A DNA stretch of 64,000 nt from Thermosporothrix hazakensis (GTDB lineage: Bacteria > Chloroflexota > Ktedonobacteria > Ktedonobacterales > Ktedonobacteraceae). Below the pieces are notes generated by a model that saw only the letters and a program-made list of their open reading frames with translations, ran no database searches and was not told where the DNA came from. The DNA is taken from assembly GCF_003253565.1 (NCBI RefSeq), contig NZ_QKUF01000005.1, forward strand, positions 62,001 to 126,000. The letters are read 5' to 3'. Shown here piece after piece: positions 1 to 8,909 of the stretch (its first letter is position 1; every line of letters starts with the position of its first letter). A program made the translations under genes and the position numbers.

Positions 1-532
1 CCCGGCTGACCTGCCGCGCCTCCTCTATCCGCCACGTCATGCGATTGCTACAACCAAGCATAGAGACTTTTCCTTCTCTTACCAGACGATCGAGCGCCTC
101 GAGCGTCTCTTCCAGCGGGGTCGCGCGATCCTCCATATGGGTATAATAGAGGTCAATGTGGTCTGTTTGCAGACGCTTCAGGCTTCCTTCGATTGCCTTT
201 ATAATTGTCCGAGCTGAAAGCCCCTCGGCCTGATCTAAGCCGCCGCCCGGGACAGTCGGTCTGGCTCCCATCTTCGTCGCGACAAAGATCTGATCCCGAT
301 TGCGCCGCTCCTTCATCCAGTTCCCCAGGAGCGTCTCGCTTTCGTCGCCAGTTGCTCCCTCAACCCAGAAGGCATAATTATTCGCCGTATCAACAAAGCA
401 ACCGCCCGCCTCAACATAGTCATCCAGAAGCTGATAGGCGATTTCCTTCGGAATCCTTGTGCCAAAGAACATACACCCCAGACAAATCGCGCTTACCTGT
501 ACGCCTGTTTTTCCCAACGGAACCTGCTGCAT
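1..532 (-). CDS. Aldo/keto reductase, C-terminal part cut by window edge
   Basis: The start is ATG at 532, with an AGGAGGA ribosome site at 541-547 on the minus strand. The reading frame is open to base 1, so the gene runs out of the window. The visible N-terminal half begins MQQVPLGKTGVQVSAICLG and shows the aldo/keto reductase signature: VDTANNYAFW carries the catalytic Asp and Tyr, and VATKMG carries the Lys. LKRLQTDHIDLYYTH is the usual barrel strand that follows. The family uses NADPH to reduce aldehydes or ketones, and the substrate cannot be read from sequence. The gene lies 119 bp downstream of the LuxR/MalT regulator on the same strand, so co-transcription is possible. Confidence 0.88.
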   Translation of the reverse strand, partial: MQQVPLGKTGVQVSAICLGCMFFGTRIPKEIAYQLLDDYVEAGGCFVDTANNYAFWVEGATGDESETLLGNWMKERRNRDQIFVATKMGARPTVPGGGLDQAEGLSARTIIKAIEGSLKRLQTDHIDLYYTHMEDRATPLEETLEALDRLVREGKVSMLGCSNRMTWRIEEARQVSR

Positions 533-651
533 TTTTCTGATCCTCCTGATATTTGGTAGGCGTATCATATCCCGCTTCTCCCTTCGCCACATCCGCCCGC
601 AGCAGCAATTTCGGGATCATCCTATTCGTTCTGTTGGGTAAGTTTTGGATC

Positions 652-3528
652 TTACAGCAGATTCAGTTCTCGGGCCCGTGCCACCGCTTGCAGCCTACTC
701 TGAGCCCCAAGCTTCTGACAGAGATGGCGTACATGCGACTTGGTTGTGCTGAGCGCCAGACAGAGCTCGTCCGCTATCTCCTGATTCGACAGACCCGCCG
801 CCACAAGTCGCAACACCTCCACCTCCCGCTTGCTCAAGCGCTCCGTTTCTGCTCGCGGTACCACCTGAAATCGGGCGGCATAACGTCTGAGCACTGGATG
901 CTCCAGAAGCACAAGTAGAGAATCATGCACATCGAGGAAAAGCCGCCGATACCCCGCTGTTTCCGCAGCAGCCAGCGCCTGACGGAGGAACGAAAGCGCC
1001 TGCTTCTGTCTGCTCAACTCGTTCAAGGCCAGCGCTTGCATCGTTCGGGCAAGCAGGGCATTTCTGAGATGCTTTTCCTCCTGGGCAGTCTCATACACGC
1101 CCTCAAGCAGCTGCACCACATCCTCATAGCGTCCCTCAGCCAGCCAGACCCGTGCCAGCAGGAGACGGAAGTCATCACGTTCTGGAAATGGAGAGTCATC
1201 AATCCCGAGCCTGTACAGAGCGCGCTTTGCACTCCCCACATCCTTCTGAGCGAGCGCTACCTGTACCGTCGTGGCCACAAGTTGATCATGCAACCACGGT
1301 ACCTGTCCAACAATAGCCACCTGTTCGGCCTTCCACAGTAATTCCCAGGCATGCTCAGGCTTTTTGAGCGCAGCATAGATCAGCGCCTGGATGCAACAAC
1401 CAGTCAGCACCGCTTTGATTTCACCGCTCTGCTCACCCAGTTCAACGCCCATTATTGCCTGTTGCAAGGCCGCTTCAAGCTCATTGCGCTCATAGAGCAG
1501 TTCGGCAAGCCCCACATGCACAACCGCCGTTACCGGGACCCGATCCTGCTCCCGCACACCAGCAATATGAAAGGCCTGAGCAAGAAGCGTCTGCGCCTCG
1601 ACGAGCCTCCCCTGATTGACACAGTTCGCTGCCAGATAGCGACTTGCGAACAGAGCCGAGCGCAGGCTTCCCGCCGCTCGACTGCTGCGCAACGCCTCGG
1701 TTAGCAAGCGATAGGCCTCATCAAGATGTGCATATGCGCCTGCAAGCCCAAAAGCAATATCAGCTCGCAGAAGCGCACGCTCCATTGGCAGCAGCTGTAA
1801 GGCCTGTTGGGAGAAGTGTACTACAAGCTCATGCTTCTGCTGAAAGGCCGCAAGGCGTGCTCGTAGCGCGGCAATGTCTCCCTGCAACGATGCAGAGCCA
1901 GCAAGGCACGTCAGCAGCGCTTCCAGTTTCGATACCTCACCTTTACCACTCAATAGCAAGGTCCAGGCATACCAGAGATCCAGCAAGGGACGCCGTCCAG
2001 AGCCAATATCCGGTACACGCAATAGCCACCCCGATAACCGCCCGACCTCGCCGCGCTTCCAGATGAGTTCTTCACCATAACGCTCTATCAGCGCACAGGC
2101 ATCCTCGATCTCGCCGGCAGACAGAAAGCCTTCTATCGCTTCATCCCATGCTCCCTGCTGAGCATGCCAGCGTGCGGCTCGCTCCTGAAGCAGCGTTACC
2201 TGCTCTGGAGCGCTTCGCCTGAGCTTCTCTTGCAGGAATTCAGCGAACAACGCATGATAGCGATAGTGCTGCCGCTCCTCATCCAGCGGGACCAGAAACA
2301 GATTCGCCCGTTCAAGTTCCAGCAACATTTCAGACCATATCTGGTCATTCCCGGTCGCAAGCACCGCGGTACAAAGGGCGGGTGTTAGCCTCGTCAAACA
2401 GGCAGTTGAGAGCAGAAAATGCTGTATATCGGGCTTCTGTTGCGCAAAGACCTCCTCAGCGAAGTAGGCAAAGAGCGAACGCTGACTGCCCGTGAAGCAA
2501 TCCAGCACCTCCCCCGGTCGCTCCTGCCCCTGTAATGCCAGAGCCATCATATGCAGCCCGGCAATCCAACCATCCACCCGCGCATCTATCAAGGCATATT
2601 CCTCAGCCGTGAGCCGCTCACCCAGTGTCAACTGGAGAAACTGTTCCACCTCGTCAGTCTGTAACCGGAGATCTTCGGCCCGAAGTTCAACTAACTCCCC
2701 ATACATTCTGGCTCGTCCCAGAGACAATGGGGGCACAGTACGACTGGAGAGAATCAGGTGAAGATCAGGAGGCATATGAGCAAGCAGAAACTCAAGCCCG
2801 GCATGAATACGCGGCTCTGTGATGACATGGTAGTCATCGAGCACCAGTACACCGCGTGGTTGATTGTTCAGCAAGGAAGCCAGCACCGTTTCAGGGCTCA
2901 TCTGTGGGGTTGAATACAACTGCGTCGAAAGCGCCACCCCTCGACAGCGCAATAGCGCGTTCCAGATCGCATCCCAGAAACGAGATAACTCATTATGCCG
3001 CGCATCCAGCGTCACCCAGAACAGCGGAAGCCGCTCACGTTGTGCGGCATACCACATCGCGAGCAGCGTTGTTTTGCCAGAACCAGCCGGAGCCGTGAGC
3101 AGCGTGAGTTTGGCCTGTATACTGTGCTCAAGCCGCTGAAGCAGGGCGCGACGCTCAAGTAATGATTGATGATGCCTGGGAAGAGGGGGCGGCCCAAAAC
3201 CAGAGAAAAGAACATCCTGTTCATTGTATTCGGGTTGCGACGATCCGATAAGCCGCTGCATTGCCTCATACAGACGCTCTAACGTCAGGTCTTCGCTGCG
3301 CCCGAGATACTTTTTCGAGAGCTTGCCCCGGCGGCTCTGATAGGCAATCCAGTACCAACCGCCACGCTTTCTCCGCTCTTTTCGGGCTGTAAATGATCCC
3401 GCCTCGTGGTGAAAGAGAAAGGCGTTGTTTGCTTCAAGCCATTTGAACCACAATGGAGAGCCAACCGGAATAGCACTGGTATTATCATGTAAAGTGTTGC
3501 GCTCAATACGCGGAGTTCTGTGAGCCAT
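652..3528 (-). CDS. LuxR-family (MalT/LAL-type) ATP-dependent transcriptional regulator
   Basis: This is a 958-residue STAND-type regulator. Residues about 50-95 form a small basic module (GGWYWIAYQSRRGKL) that I associate with Ktedonobacteria regulators of this class. A Walker A motif (APAGSGKT) is at about 146-153 and Walker B (VLVLDD) at about 227-232. A long helical, TPR-like region at about 430-880 follows. The C-terminal 65 residues are a LuxR helix-turn-helix (LSKREVEVLRLVAAGLSNQE). Members of this family bind ATP and an inducer, oligomerise and activate transcription. The inducer is unknown. The likely target is the aldo/keto reductase gene just downstream or its own operon. The ribosome site is weak (AGGGCG). 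Confidence 0.9.
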   Translation of the reverse strand: MAHRTPRIERNTLHDNTSAIPVGSPLWFKWLEANNAFLFHHEAGSFTARKERRKRGGWYWIAYQSRRGKLSKKYLGRSEDLTLERLYEAMQRLIGSSQPEYNEQDVLFSGFGPPPLPRHHQSLLERRALLQRLEHSIQAKLTLLTAPAGSGKTTLLAMWYAAQRERLPLFWVTLDARHNELSRFWDAIWNALLRCRGVALSTQLYSTPQMSPETVLASLLNNQPRGVLVLDDYHVITEPRIHAGLEFLLAHMPPDLHLILSSRTVPPLSLGRARMYGELVELRAEDLRLQTDEVEQFLQLTLGERLTAEEYALIDARVDGWIAGLHMMALALQGQERPGEVLDCFTGSQRSLFAYFAEEVFAQQKPDIQHFLLSTACLTRLTPALCTAVLATGNDQIWSEMLLELERANLFLVPLDEERQHYRYHALFAEFLQEKLRRSAPEQVTLLQERAARWHAQQGAWDEAIEGFLSAGEIEDACALIERYGEELIWKRGEVGRLSGWLLRVPDIGSGRRPLLDLWYAWTLLLSGKGEVSKLEALLTCLAGSASLQGDIAALRARLAAFQQKHELVVHFSQQALQLLPMERALLRADIAFGLAGAYAHLDEAYRLLTEALRSSRAAGSLRSALFASRYLAANCVNQGRLVEAQTLLAQAFHIAGVREQDRVPVTAVVHVGLAELLYERNELEAALQQAIMGVELGEQSGEIKAVLTGCCIQALIYAALKKPEHAWELLWKAEQVAIVGQVPWLHDQLVATTVQVALAQKDVGSAKRALYRLGIDDSPFPERDDFRLLLARVWLAEGRYEDVVQLLEGVYETAQEEKHLRNALLARTMQALALNELSRQKQALSFLRQALAAAETAGYRRLFLDVHDSLLVLLEHPVLRRYAARFQVVPRAETERLSKREVEVLRLVAAGLSNQEIADELCLALSTTKSHVRHLCQKLGAQSRLQAVARARELNLL

Positions 3529-3632
3529 ACACGCCCTATTCTACCAGAAAGATGATCCTGTACGAAAAAGCATAGCAGTTTGCTTTCACGTCTGTCAATC
3601 CATGCGCGGATGGCTCAGCCACAAAACAAAAA

Positions 3633-3672
3633 GAGAGAGGGAGAAAACAGATAGACGCTTCCTCCCTCTCTC
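3633..3672 (-). terminator. Rho-independent terminator of the DUF2267 gene
   Basis: An 11-bp perfect stem pairs GAGAGAGGGAG (3633-3643) with CTCCCTCTCTC (3662-3672) around an 18-nt loop. An A-rich tract lies just left of it on the plus strand, giving the U-tract for minus-strand transcription. It sits right after the stop of the DUF2267 gene. Confidence 0.75.
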
Positions 3673-3686
3673 ATTGATCCAGGCGC

Positions 3687-4082
3687 TTATGGTTGCTTTG
3701 CACTACCAACAGCAAAGAGGCTACTATATTCTGGCGGCAACTGTGAACGAATATCGCGCAACTCTCCCTTTGTGATTGCCTCTTGCAGCACGCTCATGAC
3801 AGCCTTTGCATGGAAGGTCGCTTTCGGCAGGTCAACCCCTTCCCGATCGGCAACACGCAGGAAGAACTCATCAAGATTGAACCGTTCACCCATACCAGCC
3901 AGACCGGAGAGTACATATTCAGCCATTTGCGAGGGGAGCTGAGAAGCCAGGTCTTTTGCTTCTCCTCCCGCCAGGCGTTCACCGAGCGTTTGCAAGGTCG
4001 CGCGTACCGCTGCCTCCGCATCGCCCCGTGAACTCATCCGTCCTCTATGCTGCACCTGGCCGATAAATTCATCATGTTGCAT
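3687..4082 (-). CDS. DUF2267 domain protein
   Basis: A 131-residue protein starting MQHDEFIGQVQHRGRM. I chose ATG 4082 because GGAGGG lies 6-11 nt upstream; a longer frame to 4157 adds 25 residues that are unlike the family. The pattern of a receding A.AAVRATLQTLGERL helix, GGEAKDLASQLP, and a second half with DEFFLRVADREGV and LRDIRSQLPPEYSSLF matches two DUF2267 repeats. Family members are small helical proteins often found near stress or envelope genes. No biochemical function is established that I can name. It has its own terminator, so it looks monocistronic. Confidence 0.8.
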   Translation of the reverse strand: MQHDEFIGQVQHRGRMSSRGDAEAAVRATLQTLGERLAGGEAKDLASQLPSQMAEYVLSGLAGMGERFNLDEFFLRVADREGVDLPKATFHAKAVMSVLQEAITKGELRDIRSQLPPEYSSLFAVGSAKQP

Positions 4083-4442
4083 ACTATACCCTCCTGCATC
4101 GGAACTCTCAACAATGGGATCCACTCTCTCTGAGGCACACGCATCACCGCTGCTCAATGTGACTCAACATTTATCGTCTGCTTGACAAAGCCACACCGAA
4201 CCACGTATGCTTGAAGTACATCAGAATGTAGCCCACGAGAGGAAGCATAGCATGCATCAATATTGACGCTGATACCTGATAACCTATAAGCTCTGTCTTC
4301 CCTTCATCTACCCTCGTGTACATGAAGCGTTTTATTGTGTCCTCCGCCCCAACCGGGCCCGTGCCCCACCTACTGGCATTCCTCTCTGACTCACCTCACA
4401 AAATCAGCTTCATAGACACACGAAAAAGGAGAAACCAAACAT
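4083..4442. other. Intergenic region between divergent genes, 360 bp
   Basis: It separates the minus-strand DUF2267 gene from the plus-strand kinase gene. Apart from the promoter candidate listed separately, it holds no convincing ORF, hairpin or repeat. Confidence 0.6.
4182..4211 (+). promoter_or_regulatory. Sigma70-type promoter candidate for the APH-like kinase
   Basis: TTGACA (4182-4187) is followed 18 nt later by TATGCT (4206-4211), facing the kinase gene. It would leave a leader of about 225 nt. The -35 is perfect and the -10 matches at four of six positions. Confidence 0.4.
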
Positions 4443-5354
4443 ATGATCATGCTTCCAGAAGAGTTTCACCATCACATCCTTAAGTATCATGAAGAAGAGG
4501 GGGCAGCGTGGCTGGAGCGCCTACCAACTATTCTTGAGACCTGCATTCAGCGCTGGAATCTCTCGCTTGAGCCACCTTTTGGTAATCTTTCCTTTCATTA
4601 TGTTGTTCCTGCGACACAATCCGACGGCACGCCAGTTGTCTTGAAGGCCTGCGCCCCGACAGGAGAGTTTCAAGAGGAAGTTGCGGCTCTGCAACACTTT
4701 GCCGGTAAGGGCATGGCCAGATTGCTCGCCTTCGATTCCGATACAGAAACAATGCTGCTGGAGCGCCTGCTTCCCGGTACCATACTCAGCACCATCCAGG
4801 ACGATCAAGCTGCAACTTCCGCTGCTGCTGCCGTCATGCGGAAGCTCTGGAAGCCAGTCTCATCCGATTATCCTTTTCCGACCATCCTGGAGTGGGGGCA
4901 AGGGCTCACCCGCCTGCGAGCCCACTACAACGGTGGTCATGGACCCTTCCCCGCTGCCCTGCTCGAAGAGGCGGAGGCCAATCTGACCGAGCTGGGTGCC
5001 TCCATGCCCGAACAGGTCTTGCTGCATGGCGACCTGCATCACGATAACATTCTGTCAGCCCACCGCGACACATGGCTGGCCATTGACCCCAAAGGCGTTG
5101 TAGGTGAACCGGCCTTTGAAATCGGGGCCTTTCTGCACAACCCGGGAACCCTGTTTGAGCGCCCTCATCCAGAGCGGATTATTGCACGCCGTGTCGATCA
5201 ATTTGTAGATGAGCTCGGCCTGGATCGTAAACGGGTTCTGGGCTGGAGCATTGTACAGTCGGTGTTAGCCGCGTGGTGGGGCGTTGAAGACGCAGACCAG
5301 CTCTGGGAAGAAGCCCTGCGCTGTGCAGAGATCCTCTCGACCCTCAAACGCTGA
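4443..5354 (+). CDS. Aminoglycoside phosphotransferase family kinase, APH(6)/hydroxyurea-type
   Basis: A 303-residue protein with the kinase fold of the Pfam APH_6_hur family. LLHGDLHHDNIL supplies the catalytic Asp and the Asn/His pair (HGDxxxxN), and AIDPKGVVGEPAFEIG supplies the metal-binding Asp. The N-terminal lobe has the nucleotide-binding strands (PVVLKACAP, the usual Lys). Family members phosphorylate streptomycin or hydroxyurea. Many environmental relatives have unknown small-molecule substrates, so resistance is plausible but not shown. The ribosome site GGAG lies before ATG 4443, with an alternative ATG at 4449. The gene is single, with a hairpin after the stop. Confidence 0.85.
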   Translation: MIMLPEEFHHHILKYHEEEGAAWLERLPTILETCIQRWNLSLEPPFGNLSFHYVVPATQSDGTPVVLKACAPTGEFQEEVAALQHFAGKGMARLLAFDSDTETMLLERLLPGTILSTIQDDQAATSAAAAVMRKLWKPVSSDYPFPTILEWGQGLTRLRAHYNGGHGPFPAALLEEAEANLTELGASMPEQVLLHGDLHHDNILSAHRDTWLAIDPKGVVGEPAFEIGAFLHNPGTLFERPHPERIIARRVDQFVDELGLDRKRVLGWSIVQSVLAAWWGVEDADQLWEEALRCAEILSTLKR

Positions 5355-5370
5355 ATGTCCGATTTTACGC

Positions 5371-5399
5371 AGGAAGTGGCTCTCTTCGAGCTACTTCCT
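5371..5399 (+). terminator. Terminator-like hairpin after the kinase gene
   Basis: AGGAAGTGGCTC (5371-5382) pairs with GAGCTACTTCCT (5388-5399), 12 bp including one G-U pair, around a tight five-base loop. It starts 17 nt after the stop. The following tract (CTTCCAC) is only weakly U-rich. Confidence 0.55.
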
Positions 5400-5881
5400 C
5401 TTCCACAGATCACACCTTTCTTTCTCCACATATATAGTGCAAGCAAGCGTTCAAGTATAACAGTGCATAAATGCACTATTGCCTGAAGATCTTAAATATG
5501 CTATACCTTTATATATACATATCTGTTTGCAAGAGTGTCTGGAAACAATCGAGCAGTGTGCAGCCAACAAACAATATCGACACGCTTCATCTTACAATAG
5601 ATATTTTAACTGTAACTGCACTCTCGCAGAAAATAAAGTATAATAATAACAGAAATACTAACAGCAAGCATAGGGGTCAAGAATTGCTGTTAGCGAACGG
5701 TTACTCGTAGAGATAAGTGTTTGCACAAAAGATGCTTGCTTTCCTGCATCTTCATATCCGATGGAACTTCCAACCCGGCGCGCACCGGTTCTTCCTTTCC
5801 AGGTGCTCGCAAGCCTCGTATTCCCTGCACAGGAAGAGGCTTCAGGTTTTCAAGGATAGGGAATCTTTAGAGGGAGAACAG
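5400..5881. other. AT-rich non-coding leader upstream of the NACHT gene
   Basis: About 480 bp, much more AT-rich than its surroundings. A perfect TATAAT at 5639-5644 could be the -10 of the NACHT gene, although no good -35 sits 17 nt before it; transcription from here would give a leader of about 230 nt. The frame of the NACHT gene stays open upstream to 5717, but that stretch lacks a ribosome site and any family character. I see no other gene here. Confidence 0.45.
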
Positions 5882-8497
5882 ATGGAAGAAAAAGCATGGT
5901 CCAAGAAGAAACGTCACCCAAACCTGCAATTAAAAATGGAACGTGAACGCCGTTTCTGGACACTCGAAGATGTTGCCACGCGTATCAGCAACTTGCCAGA
6001 TTTCGGACCAGGCGAGCCCGACCCGCGTACAGTCGGACGCTGGGAACGTGGCGTGTCTTTTCCGAGTCCACGCTATTGTCGAGCTTTGTGCACCATTTTT
6101 GAAAAGGAAGCCGATGAGCTAGGATTGATTCCTCCCTCTGTCGAGGCCAAAGGCACAAAGCCACTCGGACAAGCCGCAACGCCAAACCAGACCGATGCAC
6201 CCGAGTCGGCCACTACTCAGAGTGCTCTTTCGCCGGATACGGCCATACCGGAGACACCCGATCTGGTAGAAGACCAACAGACAGAGAGCACCATTGCGCC
6301 TCAGGTCCTCCACGAGGAGCCGGACCCCAAAAACCGACTTCACCTGCTCAAACGCGTGCGTTCTTTCTGGATCGTTGGTGTCCTCGAGCACTCGCTGCAC
6401 AATACGCCTCATCTGGCATTACGCCTGAAAACCCGGCCCGATGCGATCGACAACCCCTGGCAACATGTTATACAGGAATGTGCACAACCGTCCAGGCTTC
6501 TGCCCGCCGGGACAAGCATCTTGCATCTGTATGACGATGCCGATGGCTCCTTGCTTCTCCTGGGAGAACCAGGGGCAGGCAAAACGACGCTGTTACTGGA
6601 ACTGGCAAGCCATCTCCTTGATCGTGCAGAAAGAGATGCCTCGTTCCCGGCTCCCGTCGTCTTCCACCTCTCATCCTGGAATAACAGGCACACAACGCTG
6701 ACTGCTTGGCTTATTACTGAGCTACACGAAAAGTATCAGGTACCGCGCCATCTGGGCCAGCAGTGGATTGAACACGGACACATTCTGCTTCTGCTTGATG
6801 GGCTTGATGAGGTGGCCGGACCTCATCGCGCAGGCTGTATCGAGGCGATCAATGCCTATCAGCGCGAGCATGGCATGGTTCCAATAGTTGTCTGTAGCCG
6901 CCTGCATGAATACTTCGCGCTCCCTGTCCGGTTGCAACTGCGCAGCGCCATTCATGTTCAACCACTGTCACTTGAGCAAATCGACGAGTATCTTGCAAAA
7001 GCCGGGCCCAACCTTGAAGCCGCCCGCACCGCCCTCAGCAATGATCCGATGCTCCGCGAGATTATGGCGTCACCTCTGATGCTAAGCATCCTCACGCTTG
7101 CGTATCAGGAGACACCGCTTCCCGAGCTGGATCAGAAAAACTCACTGGAAGCTCATCGTACCCATATCTTCTCTGCGTATGTTCAGCGAATGCTTGAGCG
7201 TCGTAGCCTTGACACGCGCTACCCGACCTCCCGAACCATCTACTGGCTTGCGCAGCTCGCTCGCCATATGAAAGAGCACAACCAAACCATCTTCTATATC
7301 GAGACGTTACAGCCTGACTGGCTCCAGAACAGCAAATGGCAGCACATCTACACCTTTCTTGCCACCAGACTGATCGGAGCACTCATCGGCATTTTCGTCA
7401 GTATCATCATTAATCTTCTTCTCTTTACAGATACCCCCATCGATATCTTGATCGATGCCTGTGCCGGGGGCCTGCTTGGCTCTCTTATCAGCGGGAGTAC
7501 TTACCAGACGCTCAGGAAGAGGCTTCCCTATTTTCTGCACAGGTTCATTCCAGCAAGCGACCCCGGGAAGCGCCGAGGACTGGTCAAAGGGAGTGTCTGG
7601 CTGCTTCTCCTGTATGCATGTAGCTGTTTTGTGTTTTATCTGGTCACGACGTTTCTGGGGCTGGGCTTCTTTTTGCACTATCCGCTGAGCTCTATGCCAC
7701 CACATATTCTCAACTTTACGCTTACCACCCTGTTATTAAGTATTCAGCTTCCCGGCCTCGGAGAAACCATTCGTCCCACAGAGATCATACGCTGGTCACG
7801 GCAGGCGTTTACCACGCGCCTTCTGAATCGAACTCACGGGAAAAACGCTCTCTTAATCAGCGCACTGACAACCCTCATCATCGCACTAACCTTTGGCTTT
7901 ATGCCCAGGCCCCTGCTGGACTGCCTGGCTCAGGGAACTGCTGTCGGGCTCAGTCTCGGGCTGAATTACTGGCTGCTGTTGGCAGTCTTTCAGGGGCTTT
8001 CCAGTAACACCCTTTCTGAAGAGCACCGGGCCACACCCAATCAAGGTATTCATTGCTCGATACGCAATAGTCTGATCGTTTGCCTTGTCAGCGTAATCAC
8101 AGTTGCGCCGGTCTACATGTTCAGTAGTGTGCTAGCGCACCTGCTCTATACCAGGACCCTGACGAGTCACGAGCTATTCCTGCTTCTGCCATATAGTATC
8201 GCTCAGGGTCTGGCTATCGGCATACTGGCCGGGCTTCTCAACGGTGGTCTTGCCTGTATACAACATGGCATCCTGCGCGCCATTCTAACGCGACGCGGCA
8301 TCATTCCCGCGCACTTTCCACACTTTCTTGAGTATGCAGCCGAGCGTGTTCTGCTCCGCAAAGTTGGCGGGGGCTACATCTTTATCCACCGCCTGCTTCT
8401 TGAGTACTTTGCCGGATTGCCCAAAAACACGCAATCCAGCATCTGCCTTGCAGAGCAGCACCTGGTAGAAAAGCAAGCGATGATACCGTTACGCTAA
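5882..8497 (+). CDS. XRE-NACHT NTPase with C-terminal membrane domain
   Basis: An 871-residue protein starting at ATG 5882, behind GAGGGAG. Residues about 15-85 form an XRE-like helix-turn-helix (LEDVATRISN...RTVGRWERG). A low-complexity Pro/Thr/Glu linker spans about 86-150. A NACHT-type NTPase follows, with Walker A GEPGAGKTT at 228-236 and Walker B LLLLDGLDEV at 302-311. From about 495 to 850 there are multiple hydrophobic segments, and the end (YIFIHRLLLEYFAGL) is typical of NACHT proteins. Bacterial NACHT/STAND proteins are often sensors, some of them antiviral. Here the ligand and output are unknown and no nuclease effector is visible. The lanthipeptide precursor starts 89 bp downstream on the same strand. 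Confidence 0.85.
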   Translation: MEEKAWSKKKRHPNLQLKMERERRFWTLEDVATRISNLPDFGPGEPDPRTVGRWERGVSFPSPRYCRALCTIFEKEADELGLIPPSVEAKGTKPLGQAATPNQTDAPESATTQSALSPDTAIPETPDLVEDQQTESTIAPQVLHEEPDPKNRLHLLKRVRSFWIVGVLEHSLHNTPHLALRLKTRPDAIDNPWQHVIQECAQPSRLLPAGTSILHLYDDADGSLLLLGEPGAGKTTLLLELASHLLDRAERDASFPAPVVFHLSSWNNRHTTLTAWLITELHEKYQVPRHLGQQWIEHGHILLLLDGLDEVAGPHRAGCIEAINAYQREHGMVPIVVCSRLHEYFALPVRLQLRSAIHVQPLSLEQIDEYLAKAGPNLEAARTALSNDPMLREIMASPLMLSILTLAYQETPLPELDQKNSLEAHRTHIFSAYVQRMLERRSLDTRYPTSRTIYWLAQLARHMKEHNQTIFYIETLQPDWLQNSKWQHIYTFLATRLIGALIGIFVSIIINLLLFTDTPIDILIDACAGGLLGSLISGSTYQTLRKRLPYFLHRFIPASDPGKRRGLVKGSVWLLLLYACSCFVFYLVTTFLGLGFFLHYPLSSMPPHILNFTLTTLLLSIQLPGLGETIRPTEIIRWSRQAFTTRLLNRTHGKNALLISALTTLIIALTFGFMPRPLLDCLAQGTAVGLSLGLNYWLLLAVFQGLSSNTLSEEHRATPNQGIHCSIRNSLIVCLVSVITVAPVYMFSSVLAHLLYTRTLTSHELFLLLPYSIAQGLAIGILAGLLNGGLACIQHGILRAILTRRGIIPAHFPHFLEYAAERVLLRKVGGGYIFIHRLLLEYFAGLPKNTQSSICLAEQHLVEKQAMIPLR

Positions 8498-8586
8498 ATC
8501 GCCCCTTGCTTTTCGTATAGATTGTTTAGCTACTCCTGATCCCATTTCCGGACAGGAAGCACATCATCAACAAAGGAGAAACGAAT

Positions 8587-8817
8587 ATGACCACTGAGAT
8601 GATTGTTCAGGCATGGAAAGATGATACCTTTTTGACGGAGCTTTCCGGCGAAGAACAGGCCAAGCTTCCCGCAAATCCAGCGGGAGACATCCAGCTTGAG
8701 GAGCTACATCGGCTCTTGCAGGGGAACGGCTCTCAACTCCATCACCTCGATTACACCGTGACAACCTGCCTGTCGCTCTGTCATCGGGGGCTCCCCAACA
8801 TGCTGAACACCTTCTAA
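8587..8817 (+). CDS. Mersacidin/lichenicidin-type (class II) lanthipeptide precursor, orphan
   Basis: A 76-residue peptide behind AAAGGAG. The leader matches the mersacidin-family pattern: MIVQAWKDDTF (residues 5-15), EEQAKLPANPAGDIQLEEL (22-40) and a cleavage-like LLQGNG (43-48). The core after Gly48 is SQLHHLDYTVTTCLSLCHRG and a short tail. It contains Thr57, Thr59, Thr60, Ser63 and Thr75 as dehydratable residues and Cys61 and Cys65 as ring partners. No LanM synthetase, LanT transporter or protease is in this window, so any modification must come from elsewhere or the gene is a remnant. Family assignment rests on the leader; the bioactivity of the product is unknown. Confidence 0.75.
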   Translation: MTTEMIVQAWKDDTFLTELSGEEQAKLPANPAGDIQLEELHRLLQGNGSQLHHLDYTVTTCLSLCHRGLPNMLNTF

Positions 8818-8909
8818 AAGAGTTGCATGCGCTAGTCTCCTTTCGCGCACAACGACTTGTCTCCCGCGAGGTATGATACAATGCATATCAAAACTCCTGG
8901 AGGCAAGTC

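Noticed and set aside
5717..5881. Longer N-terminus for the NACHT protein
   Set aside because: The extra 55 codons have no ribosome site and no family character, while ATG 5882 has GAGGGAG at good spacing.
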